Shown in pieces: positions 16,793 to 25,200 of a DNA stretch of 64,000 bases. The notes beneath the pieces are model-generated. The model was not told the origin of the DNA, did not search any database, and saw only the letters and a program-made list of their open reading frames with translations. A program made the translations under genes and the position numbers. The DNA is from Mesorhizobium shangrilense (lineage in GTDB: Bacteria; Pseudomonadota; Alphaproteobacteria; Rhizobiales; Rhizobiaceae). The stretch covers positions 4,774,001-4,838,000 of the forward strand of contig NZ_JBEWSZ010000001.1 in NCBI RefSeq assembly GCF_040537815.1, given 5' to 3'. The first letter of the stretch is position 1, and each line of letters starts with the position of its first letter.

Positions 16793-17638
16793 ATGGCCTC
16801 GATTCGAATTATGCAGATATCCGACACGCATCTGTCGCCGCGAACGCACCGCTTTCACGAGAACAACGAACTCATGATCGACGTACTGAAGGCCGCCGAT
16901 CACGATCTGATCGTCCATACTGGCGACATCACGCTCGACGGTATCCGTTTCGAGGAAGACTATCCGTTCTGCCGCGAATTCCTGCAGCGGGCTGGCAAGG
17001 ACATCCGCTACATCCCGGGCAATCACGATGTGGGCGACAATCCGCGCCTGTCGCAGCCCGAAACCGTCATGGGCAGCGCCATCAGCCCGACCCGGCTCGA
17101 ACGCTACGAGCGCTACTATGGCGCCGACAGATGGGTTATCGACCGCGGCAACTGGCGGCTTCTCGGCATCAATTCGCTGCGCGTCGGCTCGGGGCTCGAC
17201 GGCGAACAGCAGCAATATGACTGGATGGGCGAACAGCTGGCGACGATGGGCGACAGGCACTTGGCCGTTTTCTCGCACCAGCCGCTCTACGTCGACACGC
17301 CCGAAAGCACGGAACTGACCTACTGGACCGTCGACCCGATCGGCCGCGAGAAATTGCGCGCGCTGATGGAGCACAAGCAGTTGAAGATGATCGCCAGCGG
17401 GCATCTGCACCAGCAGCGCTCACGCAGCCATGATGGCGTCCGACTCGAATGGTGCTCTTCCATCGCCTTCACGACCCGCGAAGAGCTGGTGCCGGAAATG
17501 GGCGGCAATCGCGAGGTCGGCTATCTCGAGCACGTGCTTCACGATGACGGCAGCATCGAGACCCGCGCGATGACCATCCCCGGCTTCGTCAACAGCTATC
17601 TCGACGATTGCCTGCTCGAGGTCTACCCGAAATACTGA
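16793..17638 (+). CDS. Metallophosphoesterase (CpdA/GpdQ-like cyclic or glycero-phosphodiesterase)
   Basis: A 281-residue two-metal phosphoesterase of the calcineurin-like superfamily. The five metal-binding blocks are visible: DTHLSP (D-x-H), HTGDITLDG (GD), IPGNHDVGDN (GNHD), VFSHQPL (H), and SGHLHQQ (GHxH). No signal peptide, so cytoplasmic. The length fits the cAMP phosphodiesterase CpdA and glycerophosphodiesterase GpdQ group. Divergence from a Ugp-like importer suggests that it hydrolyses an imported phosphodiester, but cyclic AMP hydrolysis is an alternative. Confidence 0.88.
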   Translation: MASIRIMQISDTHLSPRTHRFHENNELMIDVLKAADHDLIVHTGDITLDGIRFEEDYPFCREFLQRAGKDIRYIPGNHDVGDNPRLSQPETVMGSAISPTRLERYERYYGADRWVIDRGNWRLLGINSLRVGSGLDGEQQQYDWMGEQLATMGDRHLAVFSHQPLYVDTPESTELTYWTVDPIGREKLRALMEHKQLKMIASGHLHQQRSRSHDGVRLEWCSSIAFTTREELVPEMGGNREVGYLEHVLHDDGSIETRAMTIPGFVNSYLDDCLLEVYPKY

Positions 17639-17654
17639 CGTCACAACGGAAGTG

Positions 17655-17690
17655 AAAGGACGCCGGCTGATGTCGGCGCCCTTTGTTTTT
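17655..17690. terminator. Bidirectional terminator hairpin
   Basis: AAAGGACGCCG (17655-17665) pairs with CGGCGCCCTTT (17674-17684), with one A/C mismatch, followed by GTTTTT. It lies between the convergent phosphoesterase and surE genes and has a T-run for rightward transcription and an A-run for leftward. Confidence 0.8.
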
Positions 17691-18457
17691 CAGGCGACCG
17701 CCTGTTCAAACGCGCCGTCGAACTCCGACAAGGCGCCCGCCGGCACCGCGGCATGCCCCATCCAGTTGAGGCAGGTGACCGAGGCGACGCCCGAATCGAT
17801 CAGGCTGTTCTCGTCGCCCGGCGTCGTGGCGTAGGTGCGGTCGGCTAGCGGCTCGATGCGGGCGCTGCGAGCGTCCTCGGCATGGATGACGACCCGCGTC
17901 GCGCATTTGTCGCGGCCGATACGCGCCGCGCGCATGGGCGCCGGCACATTGCGCGGCAGGTTGACGCTCAGCCAATGCCCCTCCTGAGCCCATTCATCGC
18001 GGGTGTTCCAGAAGCCTTCAATGCGCGCGGCCAGCCAGGCCACATCGTCGTCGCCATAGGCCTGGCTGTCGCGCGGCATGGAGAAGGCGACACCGGCAAT
18101 GCCGCAGAGCGCCGCCTCGCGCGCCACCGCCATGGTGCCGGAATAGGAAACATCCTCGGCAACGTTGCGGCCTTCATTGATGCCCGACAGCACCAGATCG
18201 GGCTTCGCGCCGTCACGGAACACCCAGTGCATCGCCGCGATGACGCAATCGGCCGGAGTGCCGGTGCAGGAATAGCGGCGCGCCGAGACCTCTTCGACGG
18301 TAAAGGCCTGCCGCAGCGTGATCGAATGGCCGAAGCCGCTGCGGTTGCCACTGGGCGCCACGGTCCAGACATCGTCGCTCAACAGCGCCGCCGCCCGTTC
18401 CAGGATCGCCAGGCCGGGCGCGTCGATTCCGTCATCATTGGAGAGCAGTATTCGCAT
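17690..18457 (-). CDS. surE: 5'/3'-nucleotidase SurE
   Basis: A 255-residue cytoplasmic phosphatase acting on nucleoside monophosphates and related phosphates. The metal site is LSNDDGIDAPGL at 4-15 (Asp8/Asp9), with APSGNRSGFGHSIT (about 39-52), YSCTGTPADCV and LSGINEGRNVAEDVSYSGT further on, all diagnostic of SurE. ATG at 18457 has AAGGA 8 bases upstream. Unlike the usual surE it is not linked to pcm or serS but to a transporter and a SorC regulator, so this is probably a specialised paralogue. Confidence 0.93.
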   Translation of the reverse strand: MRILLSNDDGIDAPGLAILERAAALLSDDVWTVAPSGNRSGFGHSITLRQAFTVEEVSARRYSCTGTPADCVIAAMHWVFRDGAKPDLVLSGINEGRNVAEDVSYSGTMAVAREAALCGIAGVAFSMPRDSQAYGDDDVAWLAARIEGFWNTRDEWAQEGHWLSVNLPRNVPAPMRAARIGRDKCATRVVIHAEDARSARIEPLADRTYATTPGDENSLIDSGVASVTCLNWMGHAAVPAGALSEFDGAFEQAVA

Positions 18458-18661
18458 ATCGTATCCTTCTGGCCGAGCCAAAGCGCCTTCATAATTCGAA
18501 CATTTATGCCATATTGAGAATTATTGTACAATTCTGTAACATAGGCTCGGCGCGGCTATTTTCAGTTTGCCAGATTTCCATCGGCCGACCGGCGCGAACG
18601 GGCAGCGCGATTTCCCTCCGCCGGCAAATCGTCTAATGGGAGTTATCTTGGGGGACGCGGC
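18458..18661. promoter_or_regulatory. Divergent promoter of surE and the SorC regulator gene, with operator candidate
   Basis: This 204-base region contains ATTCGAAC (18494-18501) and ATTGTACAATTCTG (18523-18536). The second is 13 of 14 identical to 16733-16746, and the spacing of the two half elements is the same in both places. This points to autoregulation and shared control of the ABC/phosphoesterase region. Confidence 0.5.
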
Positions 18662-19654
18662 ATGACAGGTTCTGAAAAGAAGCCGAGGCGGACGAAATTC
18701 CAGTCCGACCAGGACGAGCTCAAGCTCAGGGCCGCCTATCTCTACTATGTCGAAGGGCTGACCCAGGAACAGGTCGCCCAGCATCTCGGCATCAGCCGCA
18801 TCAAGGCCTTGCGCCTGCTGGCGGCGACACGCGAGGACGGCACTGTCCAGATCACCATCAATTCGCACGCCGAATCACTGATCCGCCTGCAGCGCGACCT
18901 GGAAAGGCACCTTGGCCTCTCCGAGGCGATCGTCGTCCCGGCATCCAGCCCGGACGAAGAGAGCGTCGCGGCCGTCGTCGGCCATGCCACCGGACGCTAC
19001 ATTTCCGAGCAGGTCACCAACGGGCTGTCGATCGGGGTCGGCTGGGGCGCCACGCTGCAGGTCTGCATGCGCTCGCTGATCTGGCGCGAGGTCGACGACA
19101 TGACGGTCATTTCGCTGCTCGGCGGCCTGACCCACGCCACCGCGCATAACCCTTCGGCCGTGGCCTGGCGCTTCGCAGAATTCTACCGCACGGAACTCTA
19201 CCAGATCACCGCGCCGGTGTTCGTGCCCGACCGCGAACTGGCCGATGCGCTGTGGAAGCAGGACGACCTCAAGCAGCTCTACGAGCGGGCGCGGGCCGTC
19301 GATATCGCGCTGCTCAGCGTCGGCGACGTCAGCACGCAGGCCTCGATCTTCCGCCGGGGCATCCTGAACTGGTCGGACGCCAAGAGCCTGAAGGATGCGG
19401 GCGCGGTCGGCGACGTGCTGTGCCACTTCGTCGACGCCGACGGCAATGTCATCGATCATCCCGTCAACCATCGCGCCATGGCCATCAATCCCGCCGATAT
19501 CCGCAAGGTGCCGAAGGTGATCATCTCGTCCGGCGGCGTGCGCAAGATCCACGCCATCCGCGCCGGCATCGCCGCGACCAACGCCAAGCTGCTGATCACC
19601 GACGTCGCCGCCGCCCAGGCCTTGCTGGAACTGCCTGCTCTTTCGCAGTCCTGA
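18662..19654 (+). CDS. SorC/DeoR-type sugar-binding transcriptional regulator
   Basis: A 330-residue regulator. An N-terminal helix-turn-helix (about 30-55, LTQEQVAQHLGISRIKALRLL) precedes the SorC effector domain (about 70-325) with GVGWGATLQ, ISLLGGLTH and RRGILN, positions typical for sugar-phosphate binding. SorC proteins form tetramers that bind paired sites, which fits the 28-base paired motifs upstream of this gene and of the ABC operon. The effector is likely a phosphorylated sugar or polyol generated by the neighbouring genes. Confidence 0.9.
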   Translation: MTGSEKKPRRTKFQSDQDELKLRAAYLYYVEGLTQEQVAQHLGISRIKALRLLAATREDGTVQITINSHAESLIRLQRDLERHLGLSEAIVVPASSPDEESVAAVVGHATGRYISEQVTNGLSIGVGWGATLQVCMRSLIWREVDDMTVISLLGGLTHATAHNPSAVAWRFAEFYRTELYQITAPVFVPDRELADALWKQDDLKQLYERARAVDIALLSVGDVSTQASIFRRGILNWSDAKSLKDAGAVGDVLCHFVDADGNVIDHPVNHRAMAINPADIRKVPKVIISSGGVRKIHAIRAGIAATNAKLLITDVAAAQALLELPALSQS

Positions 19655-19730
19655 AGCAGGCTCGGGGCGGCTCAGCCCCACAATCTCGGCGGCAATCATC
19701 GCCAGCTCCAATTCCTTCAACCTCCAAAAC

Positions 19731-19748
19731 TGATTGACTGGACAATCA
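19731..19748. promoter_or_regulatory. Inverted repeat, candidate BetI-like operator
   Basis: TGATTG (19731-19736) and CAATCA (19743-19748) form an inverted repeat with a 6-base spacer, 107 bases before the aminotransferase start. Read on the minus strand it is TTGATTGTCCAGTCAATCA, resembling the layout I recall for BetI sites (TTGATTG-N5-TCAAT). A BetI-like TetR gene lies in the same transcription unit. I have not verified the comparison. Confidence 0.5.
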
Positions 19749-19854
19749 ATTTGTGAGCTTCCTTGTAGCGTCGGCGGATCGCAGTGCGATCGGCAGCGCC
19801 AGGTCATGTGCGTCGGGATCGAGGATGCGCAACGACGGACAGGGAGGAAATTTC

Positions 19855-21249
19855 ATGAACAAGGCGGTCGGGTCGCAGTGGAATGCCACCGAGATGGAAG
19901 AGGCTGCGCGGCGGCATCTGCTGTCGCCGTCCGAAGCCATGGAAAAGCTCGGCCAGTCGGCACGCCCGCTGCTTTCGCGTGGCGACGGCATCTATGTGAT
20001 CGACGCCAAGGGACGCCGGCTGATCGACGGCCCGGCCGGCATGTGGTGCACGCAGATCGGCTACAACCGCCGTGAGATCGCCGACGCCATCGCCGAGCAG
20101 GCCTTGCAGCTGGCCTACAATTCGCCCTGGTACACGGTGAATTCTCCGTCGGCGGAACTGGCGGCGCGCATCGCCGCGATGACGCCGGGCGATCTCAATC
20201 GCGTCTTCTTCACCACCGGCGGCTCGACCGCGGTCGATTCGGCGCTGCGCTTCGTCGAGTTCTACAACAATGTGCTGGGCCGCCCGGAGAAAAAGCACAT
20301 CATCGTGCGGCGCGAAGGCTACCACGGCAGCACGGCGCTGACGGCGGCCTGCTCGGGCCGCGCCGGCAACTGGCCGAATTTCGACATCATCTCCGACAGG
20401 ATCTCGTTCATCTCCAGCCCCAACATCCGCCTTGCCGGCGACAAGGACGAGGCGGCGTTCCTGGACTTTCTGGTCGACGAATTCCGGCAGGAGATCGCGC
20501 GTGTCGGCGCCGACAAGGTGGCGGTGTTCCTGGCCGAGCCTTTGCTGGCGTCCGGCGGCGTCATCATCCCGCCAAAGGGCTATCACGCCCGCTTCAAGGC
20601 GGTGTGCGAGGAGCATGACATCGTCTACATCTCCGACGAGGTGGTCACCGGCTTCGGTCGCTGCGGCGAATGGTTCGCGTCGGAAAAGGTGTTCGGCGTC
20701 GTCCCCGACATCATCACCTTCGCCAAGGGCGTCACCTCCGGCTATGTGCCGCTGGGCGGCTTCGCCATTTCCGAGCGCCTGCTGGACAAGGTCAGCGGCG
20801 ACAACGCCAGGGGAAGCAACTATTCGAACGGCTACACCTATTCCGGCCATCCGGTGAGTTGTGCCGCCGCGCTCGCCAACATCGCGGTGATCGAGAAGGA
20901 CGGCATATTGGAACATGTGCGCGACATCTCCGGTTACTTCGCCGAGCGCCTTCACAGCCTGGCCGACCTGCCGCTGGTGGCGAATGTCCGCGCCTCCGGT
21001 CTGGTCGGCTGCGTCGAATGCCTGGTCGATACGTCGTCGCCGAATGTGACCGATTTCGACAAGCGGATCGGCGCCCGCATCGACATCCATTGCGCCGAAC
21101 TCGGGCTGATCGTGCGCCCGCTCGGCAATATGTGCGTGATGTCGCCGGCGCTGATCATCACAAGGGAGCAGATCGACGACATGATCGGCATCCTGCGCCA
21201 GGGCATAGAGCGGGCGGCGGCCGAGATCATGGCCGGCGAACTCGTCTAG
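19855..21249 (+). CDS. Class III (omega) aminotransferase
   Basis: A 464-residue pyridoxal-phosphate enzyme moving a terminal amino group to pyruvate or 2-oxoglutarate. The start at 19855 follows GGGAGGAAA. Visible motifs: GPAGMWCTQIGYN, TTGGSTAVDSALRF, the Asp of YISDEVVTGFGR and the PLP lysine in FAKGVTSGYVPLGG. The family covers taurine, beta-alanine, putrescine and related amines. Its place before an aldehyde dehydrogenase suggests that it deaminates an amine to an aldehyde, which the dehydrogenase oxidises; that is inference. Confidence 0.93.
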   Translation: MNKAVGSQWNATEMEEAARRHLLSPSEAMEKLGQSARPLLSRGDGIYVIDAKGRRLIDGPAGMWCTQIGYNRREIADAIAEQALQLAYNSPWYTVNSPSAELAARIAAMTPGDLNRVFFTTGGSTAVDSALRFVEFYNNVLGRPEKKHIIVRREGYHGSTALTAACSGRAGNWPNFDIISDRISFISSPNIRLAGDKDEAAFLDFLVDEFRQEIARVGADKVAVFLAEPLLASGGVIIPPKGYHARFKAVCEEHDIVYISDEVVTGFGRCGEWFASEKVFGVVPDIITFAKGVTSGYVPLGGFAISERLLDKVSGDNARGSNYSNGYTYSGHPVSCAAALANIAVIEKDGILEHVRDISGYFAERLHSLADLPLVANVRASGLVGCVECLVDTSSPNVTDFDKRIGARIDIHCAELGLIVRPLGNMCVMSPALIITREQIDDMIGILRQGIERAAAEIMAGELV

Positions 21250-21349
21250 CGCGACAGCGTCTTTCCCGGGCTCCGGGCGGCAAAGTCTTGTGCCGGCTTC
21301 GCCGAAGCTGCTATCCAGACGCGGCACATCCCGGTCAAGACCAGAGATC

Positions 21350-21997
21350 ATGAACCAAGCCGCGGCACACGCTGAGAACCGGACCGACAAGCGGCGCGCG
21401 CCAACGCGCGAGGACCAGGTGCTGGAGCGGCGCCGCTCGCTGATCGAGGCGGCGCTCACGGTCATCGCCCGCAAGGGCCTGGCCGGCTTCACGATGAACG
21501 ACATCGCCCAGGAAGCCGGCTGCAGCTACGGCGTCGTGTCGTTCCATTTCAAATCGAAGGAAGGCATCACGCTGGCCGCGCTCGACCACATGGTCGAGGA
21601 GTACGATCGCAGCCTGAACCGGCCCGAAAACGACTCGCCGGCCGCACGCCTGCTGGGGATGATCGAACTCGATTTCGACACCGAAATGTCGAATGCCGGG
21701 CGCATCGCCGTCTTCACCGACTTCTGGGCGGAGTCGGCGCGCAATCCCGAGTATCGCCGGCGCTGCGCCGAGCTGAAGACCCGCTACGATGCCATCGTGA
21801 TGGCCGATGTCGCCGCCCTTGCCGAGCTGAGGCGGATCGATCTCGACCCGGCCCTGGTCGCCCGCAGCCTCAACGCCCTGATCGACGGGCTGTGGATTTC
21901 CGGCCAGGTGTTCACAGCCCCCGGCCCCGCCGGGCGCGACATGGCGAAGCGGGCATGCCGGTTCTATCTCAAGGCCATCTTTCCCAACGATTTCTGA
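21350..21997 (+). CDS. TetR-family repressor, BetI-like
   Basis: A 215-residue regulator. The N-terminal DNA-binding domain (about 25-75) contains TMNDIAQEAGCSYGVVSFHF, very close to the BetI type, and the C-terminal part is the BetI-like ligand domain (DFWAESARNPEYRRRC). ATG at 21350 is preceded by AGAGATC, a weak site; the frame is open 60 bases further. It likely represses the aminotransferase operon through the inverted repeat at 19731-19748. The ligand need not be choline. Confidence 0.88.
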   Translation: MNQAAAHAENRTDKRRAPTREDQVLERRRSLIEAALTVIARKGLAGFTMNDIAQEAGCSYGVVSFHFKSKEGITLAALDHMVEEYDRSLNRPENDSPAARLLGMIELDFDTEMSNAGRIAVFTDFWAESARNPEYRRRCAELKTRYDAIVMADVAALAELRRIDLDPALVARSLNALIDGLWISGQVFTAPGPAGRDMAKRACRFYLKAIFPNDF

Positions 21998-22054
21998 CCG
22001 GTTCACCCGTCTCCGCCGGAGGCCGAGGCAGGATACCGGACCGGGTCGGGCGAC

Positions 22055-22813
22055 CTACATGCGCATGAGCAGGCCGCCATCGACGGCAAGCTCGATGCCG
22101 GTGATGTAGCTCGCGGCATCCGAGAGCAGGAACAGCGCGGCATTGGCCATGTCCTGCGGCGTTCCGATGCGGCCGAGCGGGGCGTAGCTAGCCACGGCCG
22201 AGCGCTTTTCCTCGGTATCCCAGCGCGCCTGCAGCGGGGTGAGCGCCATGCCCGGGCAGATGGCGTTGGAGCGGATGCGCTCGCCGGCCAGTTGCATGGC
22301 GAGTGATTTCGACAACGCGCAGACGCCGGCCTTCGATGCCTGGTAGGCGTCCTGCGGGTTGGCGTCGCCGCGATACCACTGGATGGTCGAGAAATGCACC
22401 ATGGCGCCGCCGCGCCCGCCCGCCCGCATATGCGGAACGACGGAGCGCGCGGTGTGCACGAAGGACTTCAAATTGATGTTGAAGACCTCATCCCAGACGT
22501 CGAGATCCATCTCCAGCGCCGACTTGTCGCGGCCGAACCACAGCACCCCCGCGACATTGGCGAGATAGTCGATGCCGCCACGTTCGCGGCCCGCCGCACC
22601 GATCGCCTGTCCAACAAAGTCGGCATCGGTGAGATCGCCCTGGGCGAAGGTGAGCCTGTCGTCATAGGAGGCCAGCGAAGCCGGACGGGCCTTGACGTCG
22701 ATGGCGGTGACGGAGGCACCGGCCTCGAGCAGGGCCAGCGTGATCGCCTCGCCCATGCCGCCGCCCGCGCCGGCGACGACCGCATGCCTGCCGGTGAAAT
22801 CGTAAGCGATCAT
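22055..22813 (-). CDS. Short-chain dehydrogenase/reductase
   Basis: A 252-residue NAD(P)-dependent oxidoreductase. The cofactor motif is GAGGGMGEAI (about 14-23), the NAG-like element is LANVAGVLWFG, the catalytic Ser/Tyr/Lys are in STIQWYRG and YQASKAGV, and ICPGMALTPL follows. ATG at 22813 starts the protein as in homologues; the 36 extra codons upstream read through the operator and are unlikely to be translated. It is divergent from the aldehyde dehydrogenase gene, whose pathway it may serve. The substrate is unknown. Confidence 0.9.
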   Translation of the reverse strand: MIAYDFTGRHAVVAGAGGGMGEAITLALLEAGASVTAIDVKARPASLASYDDRLTFAQGDLTDADFVGQAIGAAGRERGGIDYLANVAGVLWFGRDKSALEMDLDVWDEVFNINLKSFVHTARSVVPHMRAGGRGGAMVHFSTIQWYRGDANPQDAYQASKAGVCALSKSLAMQLAGERIRSNAICPGMALTPLQARWDTEEKRSAVASYAPLGRIGTPQDMANAALFLLSDAASYITGIELAVDGGLLMRM

Positions 22814-22900
22814 CTGAACCCCTCGTCTGCTTCTGCTGAAATGCCGATGGAGCGGACAATAGGGGTGGATAAAAATTCCATCAAGCGGGATTAGAAAAAA

Positions 22901-22917
22901 TTTGCCAAAATGGAAAA
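22901..22917. promoter_or_regulatory. Operator candidate TTTGCCA-AAA-TGGAAAA
   Basis: The 17-mer TTTGCCAAAATGGAAAA fits TTTnCCA-N3-TGGnAAA. A near copy, TTTTCTAAAATGGAAAA, lies at 25913-25929 before the ABC importer. A further palindrome, CACGATATCGTG, follows at 22919-22930, and TGGATAAAAATTCCA lies at 22866-22880. All sit between the SDR and aldehyde dehydrogenase genes, where the XRE-cupin regulator encoded at 25173 is the obvious candidate binder. Confidence 0.55.
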
Positions 22918-22969
22918 TCACGATATCGTGCCTCGCAATGACCTCTCATCTCGGATGGATTTCAAGACG

Positions 22970-24379
22970 ATGAACCTGCATTCCGGCGCGCGCATCTTTT
23001 CCGTGACCTCTCCCGTCGACGGCTCGACCTACACGACGCGCGCCTATGCGGATGGCGCAGCCATCGAGGGCGCGCTTACCCGGGCGCGCGCCGCGCTGCC
23101 ATCCTGGCGACGCATGAAGCTGGCCGACCGGCTGGCGATCCTGCTGCGCTTCGGCGAGGAGATGAAGGCCCGGGCAACACCGCTGGCCGAGATGGTGGCG
23201 TGGCAGATCGGCCGGCCGCTGTGGCAGGCCGACGAGACGCCACGCCTGGCGCTGGTTGGCGAGCTTTTGGCCGGCGTCGCGCCGGAAACGCTGGCCGATA
23301 TCCCATACCCCTCGGATGAGAACATCCGCCGCTACGCCAAGCCGATGGCAGGCGGGCTGCACCTTTCGATCTGCGCCTGGAACTATCCCACCGCCATGCT
23401 GGGCTATCTGGTCACGTCGCCGCTTGCTGCCGGCAATGTCGTGATCTTCAAGCATTCGCCGCAGACGCCGCTGATCGCCGAGCAGGCCGAGGAAGCCTTC
23501 CGCGCCGCCGGCGGTCCCGAAGGCGTGTTCCAGAGCCTGCATCTCGACCATGCCGATGCGGAGAAGCTGATCGCGTCCGGCGCCTTCAACGCGGTGAATT
23601 TCATCGGCTCCGTCAATGGCGGCCGTCGCGTGCATGCCGCCGCCGCCGGCACGTTCACGCAGGTGCATCTCGAGCTCGGCGGCAAGGACCCGACCTATGT
23701 CCGCGCCGACGCGGATCTTGACGCAGTGATCCGGCAAATCGCCGAAGGCACCTATTCCAATGCCGGCCAGTCCTGCTGCTCGGTCGAGCGCATCTATGTC
23801 GACAAGGCGATCCATGACCGCTTCGTCGATGCGCTGGTCGCCGAGACGGCGAAATGGTCCATCGGCCATCCCTTTGACGAGAAGCCGATGGTCGGTCCGG
23901 TGGTGCGGGCGAGTGCCGCCGACACCATCCGTGGTCTCACCGACAGCGCGGTGCGGGCAGGGGCCAGGCGCTTGATGCCGCAGGATGGAACGCTCAAGGC
24001 CTCTGGCCTGGGCGCCGCCTATGTCGCGCCGGAAGTGCTGGTTGGCGTTGACCACAGCATGCAGATCATGCGTGACGAGCTGTTCGGGCCGGTGGCCTGC
24101 GTCCAGTCGGTCAACAGCGACGACGAGGCGATCCGCCTGATGAACGACAGCGATTTCGGCCTGAGCGCCTCGATCTGGACCAAGGATATCGATCGCGGCG
24201 TGGCGCTGCTCGACGAGGTCGAGGCCGGCACCGTCTATCTCAACCGCTGCGACCATGCCGACCTGCATTTGCCCTGGGGTGGCATCAAGAATTCCGGGTT
24301 GGGACGCACCAATGGCCGCGCCGGCCTGGTGGAGGCGACAGCGGCGAAGTCGTACCATGTCCGCTCGGTTATCGGCTGA
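22970..24379 (+). CDS. NAD(P)-dependent aldehyde dehydrogenase
   Basis: A 469-residue (from 22970) aldehyde dehydrogenase oxidising an aldehyde to the acid. Motifs: AWNYPTAMLGYL, VNFIGSVNGGR, LELGGKDPTYV (catalytic Glu), SNAGQSCCSVERIYV (catalytic Cys) and DELFGPVACVQ. ATG codons at 22910, 22955 and 22970 are in frame. The first lies inside the operator at 22901-22917 and has no ribosome binding site; 22970 has GGATGG 11 bases upstream, so I prefer it. The enzyme probably takes the product of the aminotransferase or of another amine oxidation. Confidence 0.88.
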   Translation: MNLHSGARIFSVTSPVDGSTYTTRAYADGAAIEGALTRARAALPSWRRMKLADRLAILLRFGEEMKARATPLAEMVAWQIGRPLWQADETPRLALVGELLAGVAPETLADIPYPSDENIRRYAKPMAGGLHLSICAWNYPTAMLGYLVTSPLAAGNVVIFKHSPQTPLIAEQAEEAFRAAGGPEGVFQSLHLDHADAEKLIASGAFNAVNFIGSVNGGRRVHAAAAGTFTQVHLELGGKDPTYVRADADLDAVIRQIAEGTYSNAGQSCCSVERIYVDKAIHDRFVDALVAETAKWSIGHPFDEKPMVGPVVRASAADTIRGLTDSAVRAGARRLMPQDGTLKASGLGAAYVAPEVLVGVDHSMQIMRDELFGPVACVQSVNSDDEAIRLMNDSDFGLSASIWTKDIDRGVALLDEVEAGTVYLNRCDHADLHLPWGGIKNSGLGRTNGRAGLVEATAAKSYHVRSVIG

Positions 24380-24396
24380 GCGGGGGGAGCGGCCTG

Positions 24397-25200
24397 TTGA
24401 ACGCGGCGAGCCTTGGAAAGCTTGATGATGCAACCGTCGCCGCACTGGCCGACGCCAGCGTGGAGTGGCTGCGGATCGATGCGGCGAGCCCCTATCTGCT
24501 GATCGCCGAGCACGCCGGCAATCTCGTGCCCGCGCCATGGCGTGACCTTGGCCTGGCAGTGCCCTATCTCGGCACGCATTTCGCTGTCGATATCGGCATC
24601 GATGCCCTGACGCGCCGGCTCTCGCAGACGCTTCGGGCGCCGGCCGTGATCGCGCATTATTCGCGGCTGTTCCTCGACTACAACCGCCCGGCCGGTGAGT
24701 GGGATTTCATGCGCCCGGACCTCGGCGGCATTCCGGTGCCCGGCAATCTGGCCGCTGATACGGCGGACCGCCAGTTGCGCACCCGCATTGCCTGGGCGCC
24801 GCTCGAACAGGCAATCGTCGAGGCCGCTGTGGGCAGGCAGGCGCTGGTGTCGGTGCATTCCTTCACCCCGGTGATGGGCGGCATCACGCGCAATGTCGAC
24901 ATCGGTGTACTCTGGCGGGAGCAGTCGCCCTTCGTCACTTCGGTGCTGAAAACCCTTGGTGCGCACGGCGCGGCGGCAGGCCTGAGGATCGGCGACAACG
25001 AGCCCTACGACTGGCGCCAGGCGATCGGCTACACGCTGAACCAGCACGGGCTGGAGCAAGGCCGGCCTTGCCTCTATCTGGAAGTCCGCAACGACCTGCT
25101 TTCCGATCCGGAAACATTCGAGCTCGTCAGCCGCACGCTCGAGACCGTCTTCGCCACTGTTGCGATCTCGCTATGGCCGAAACCAGCCGTAGCCGTCTAA
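24397..25200 (+). CDS. N-formylglutamate amidohydrolase-like protein
   Basis: A 267-residue zinc-dependent amidohydrolase of the HutG/DUF N-formylglutamate family. Motifs seen: LIAEHAGNLVPAPW, DIGIDALTRRLS, SRLFLDYNRP, SVHSFTPVMGG, and LYLEVRNDLL. The start is a TTG at 24397, 8 bases after GGGGGGAG, and 17 bases beyond the dehydrogenase stop. True HutG acts in histidine breakdown, but no hut gene is here. In this cluster it might remove a glutamyl or acyl group from a gamma-glutamylated intermediate; that is speculative. Confidence 0.85.
   Translation: MNAASLGKLDDATVAALADASVEWLRIDAASPYLLIAEHAGNLVPAPWRDLGLAVPYLGTHFAVDIGIDALTRRLSQTLRAPAVIAHYSRLFLDYNRPAGEWDFMRPDLGGIPVPGNLAADTADRQLRTRIAWAPLEQAIVEAAVGRQALVSVHSFTPVMGGITRNVDIGVLWREQSPFVTSVLKTLGAHGAAAGLRIGDNEPYDWRQAIGYTLNQHGLEQGRPCLYLEVRNDLLSDPETFELVSRTLETVFATVAISLWPKPAVAV

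Noticed and set aside
19804..21504. 566-codon minus-strand open frame
   Set aside because: It is antisense to the aminotransferase and TetR genes, has shadow composition (Asp/Arg/His-rich) and no recognisable domain.
24397..25200. Histidine utilisation (hut) locus
   Set aside because: Only the HutG-like family member is present, with no hutH, hutU, hutI or hutF; the context points to amine use.
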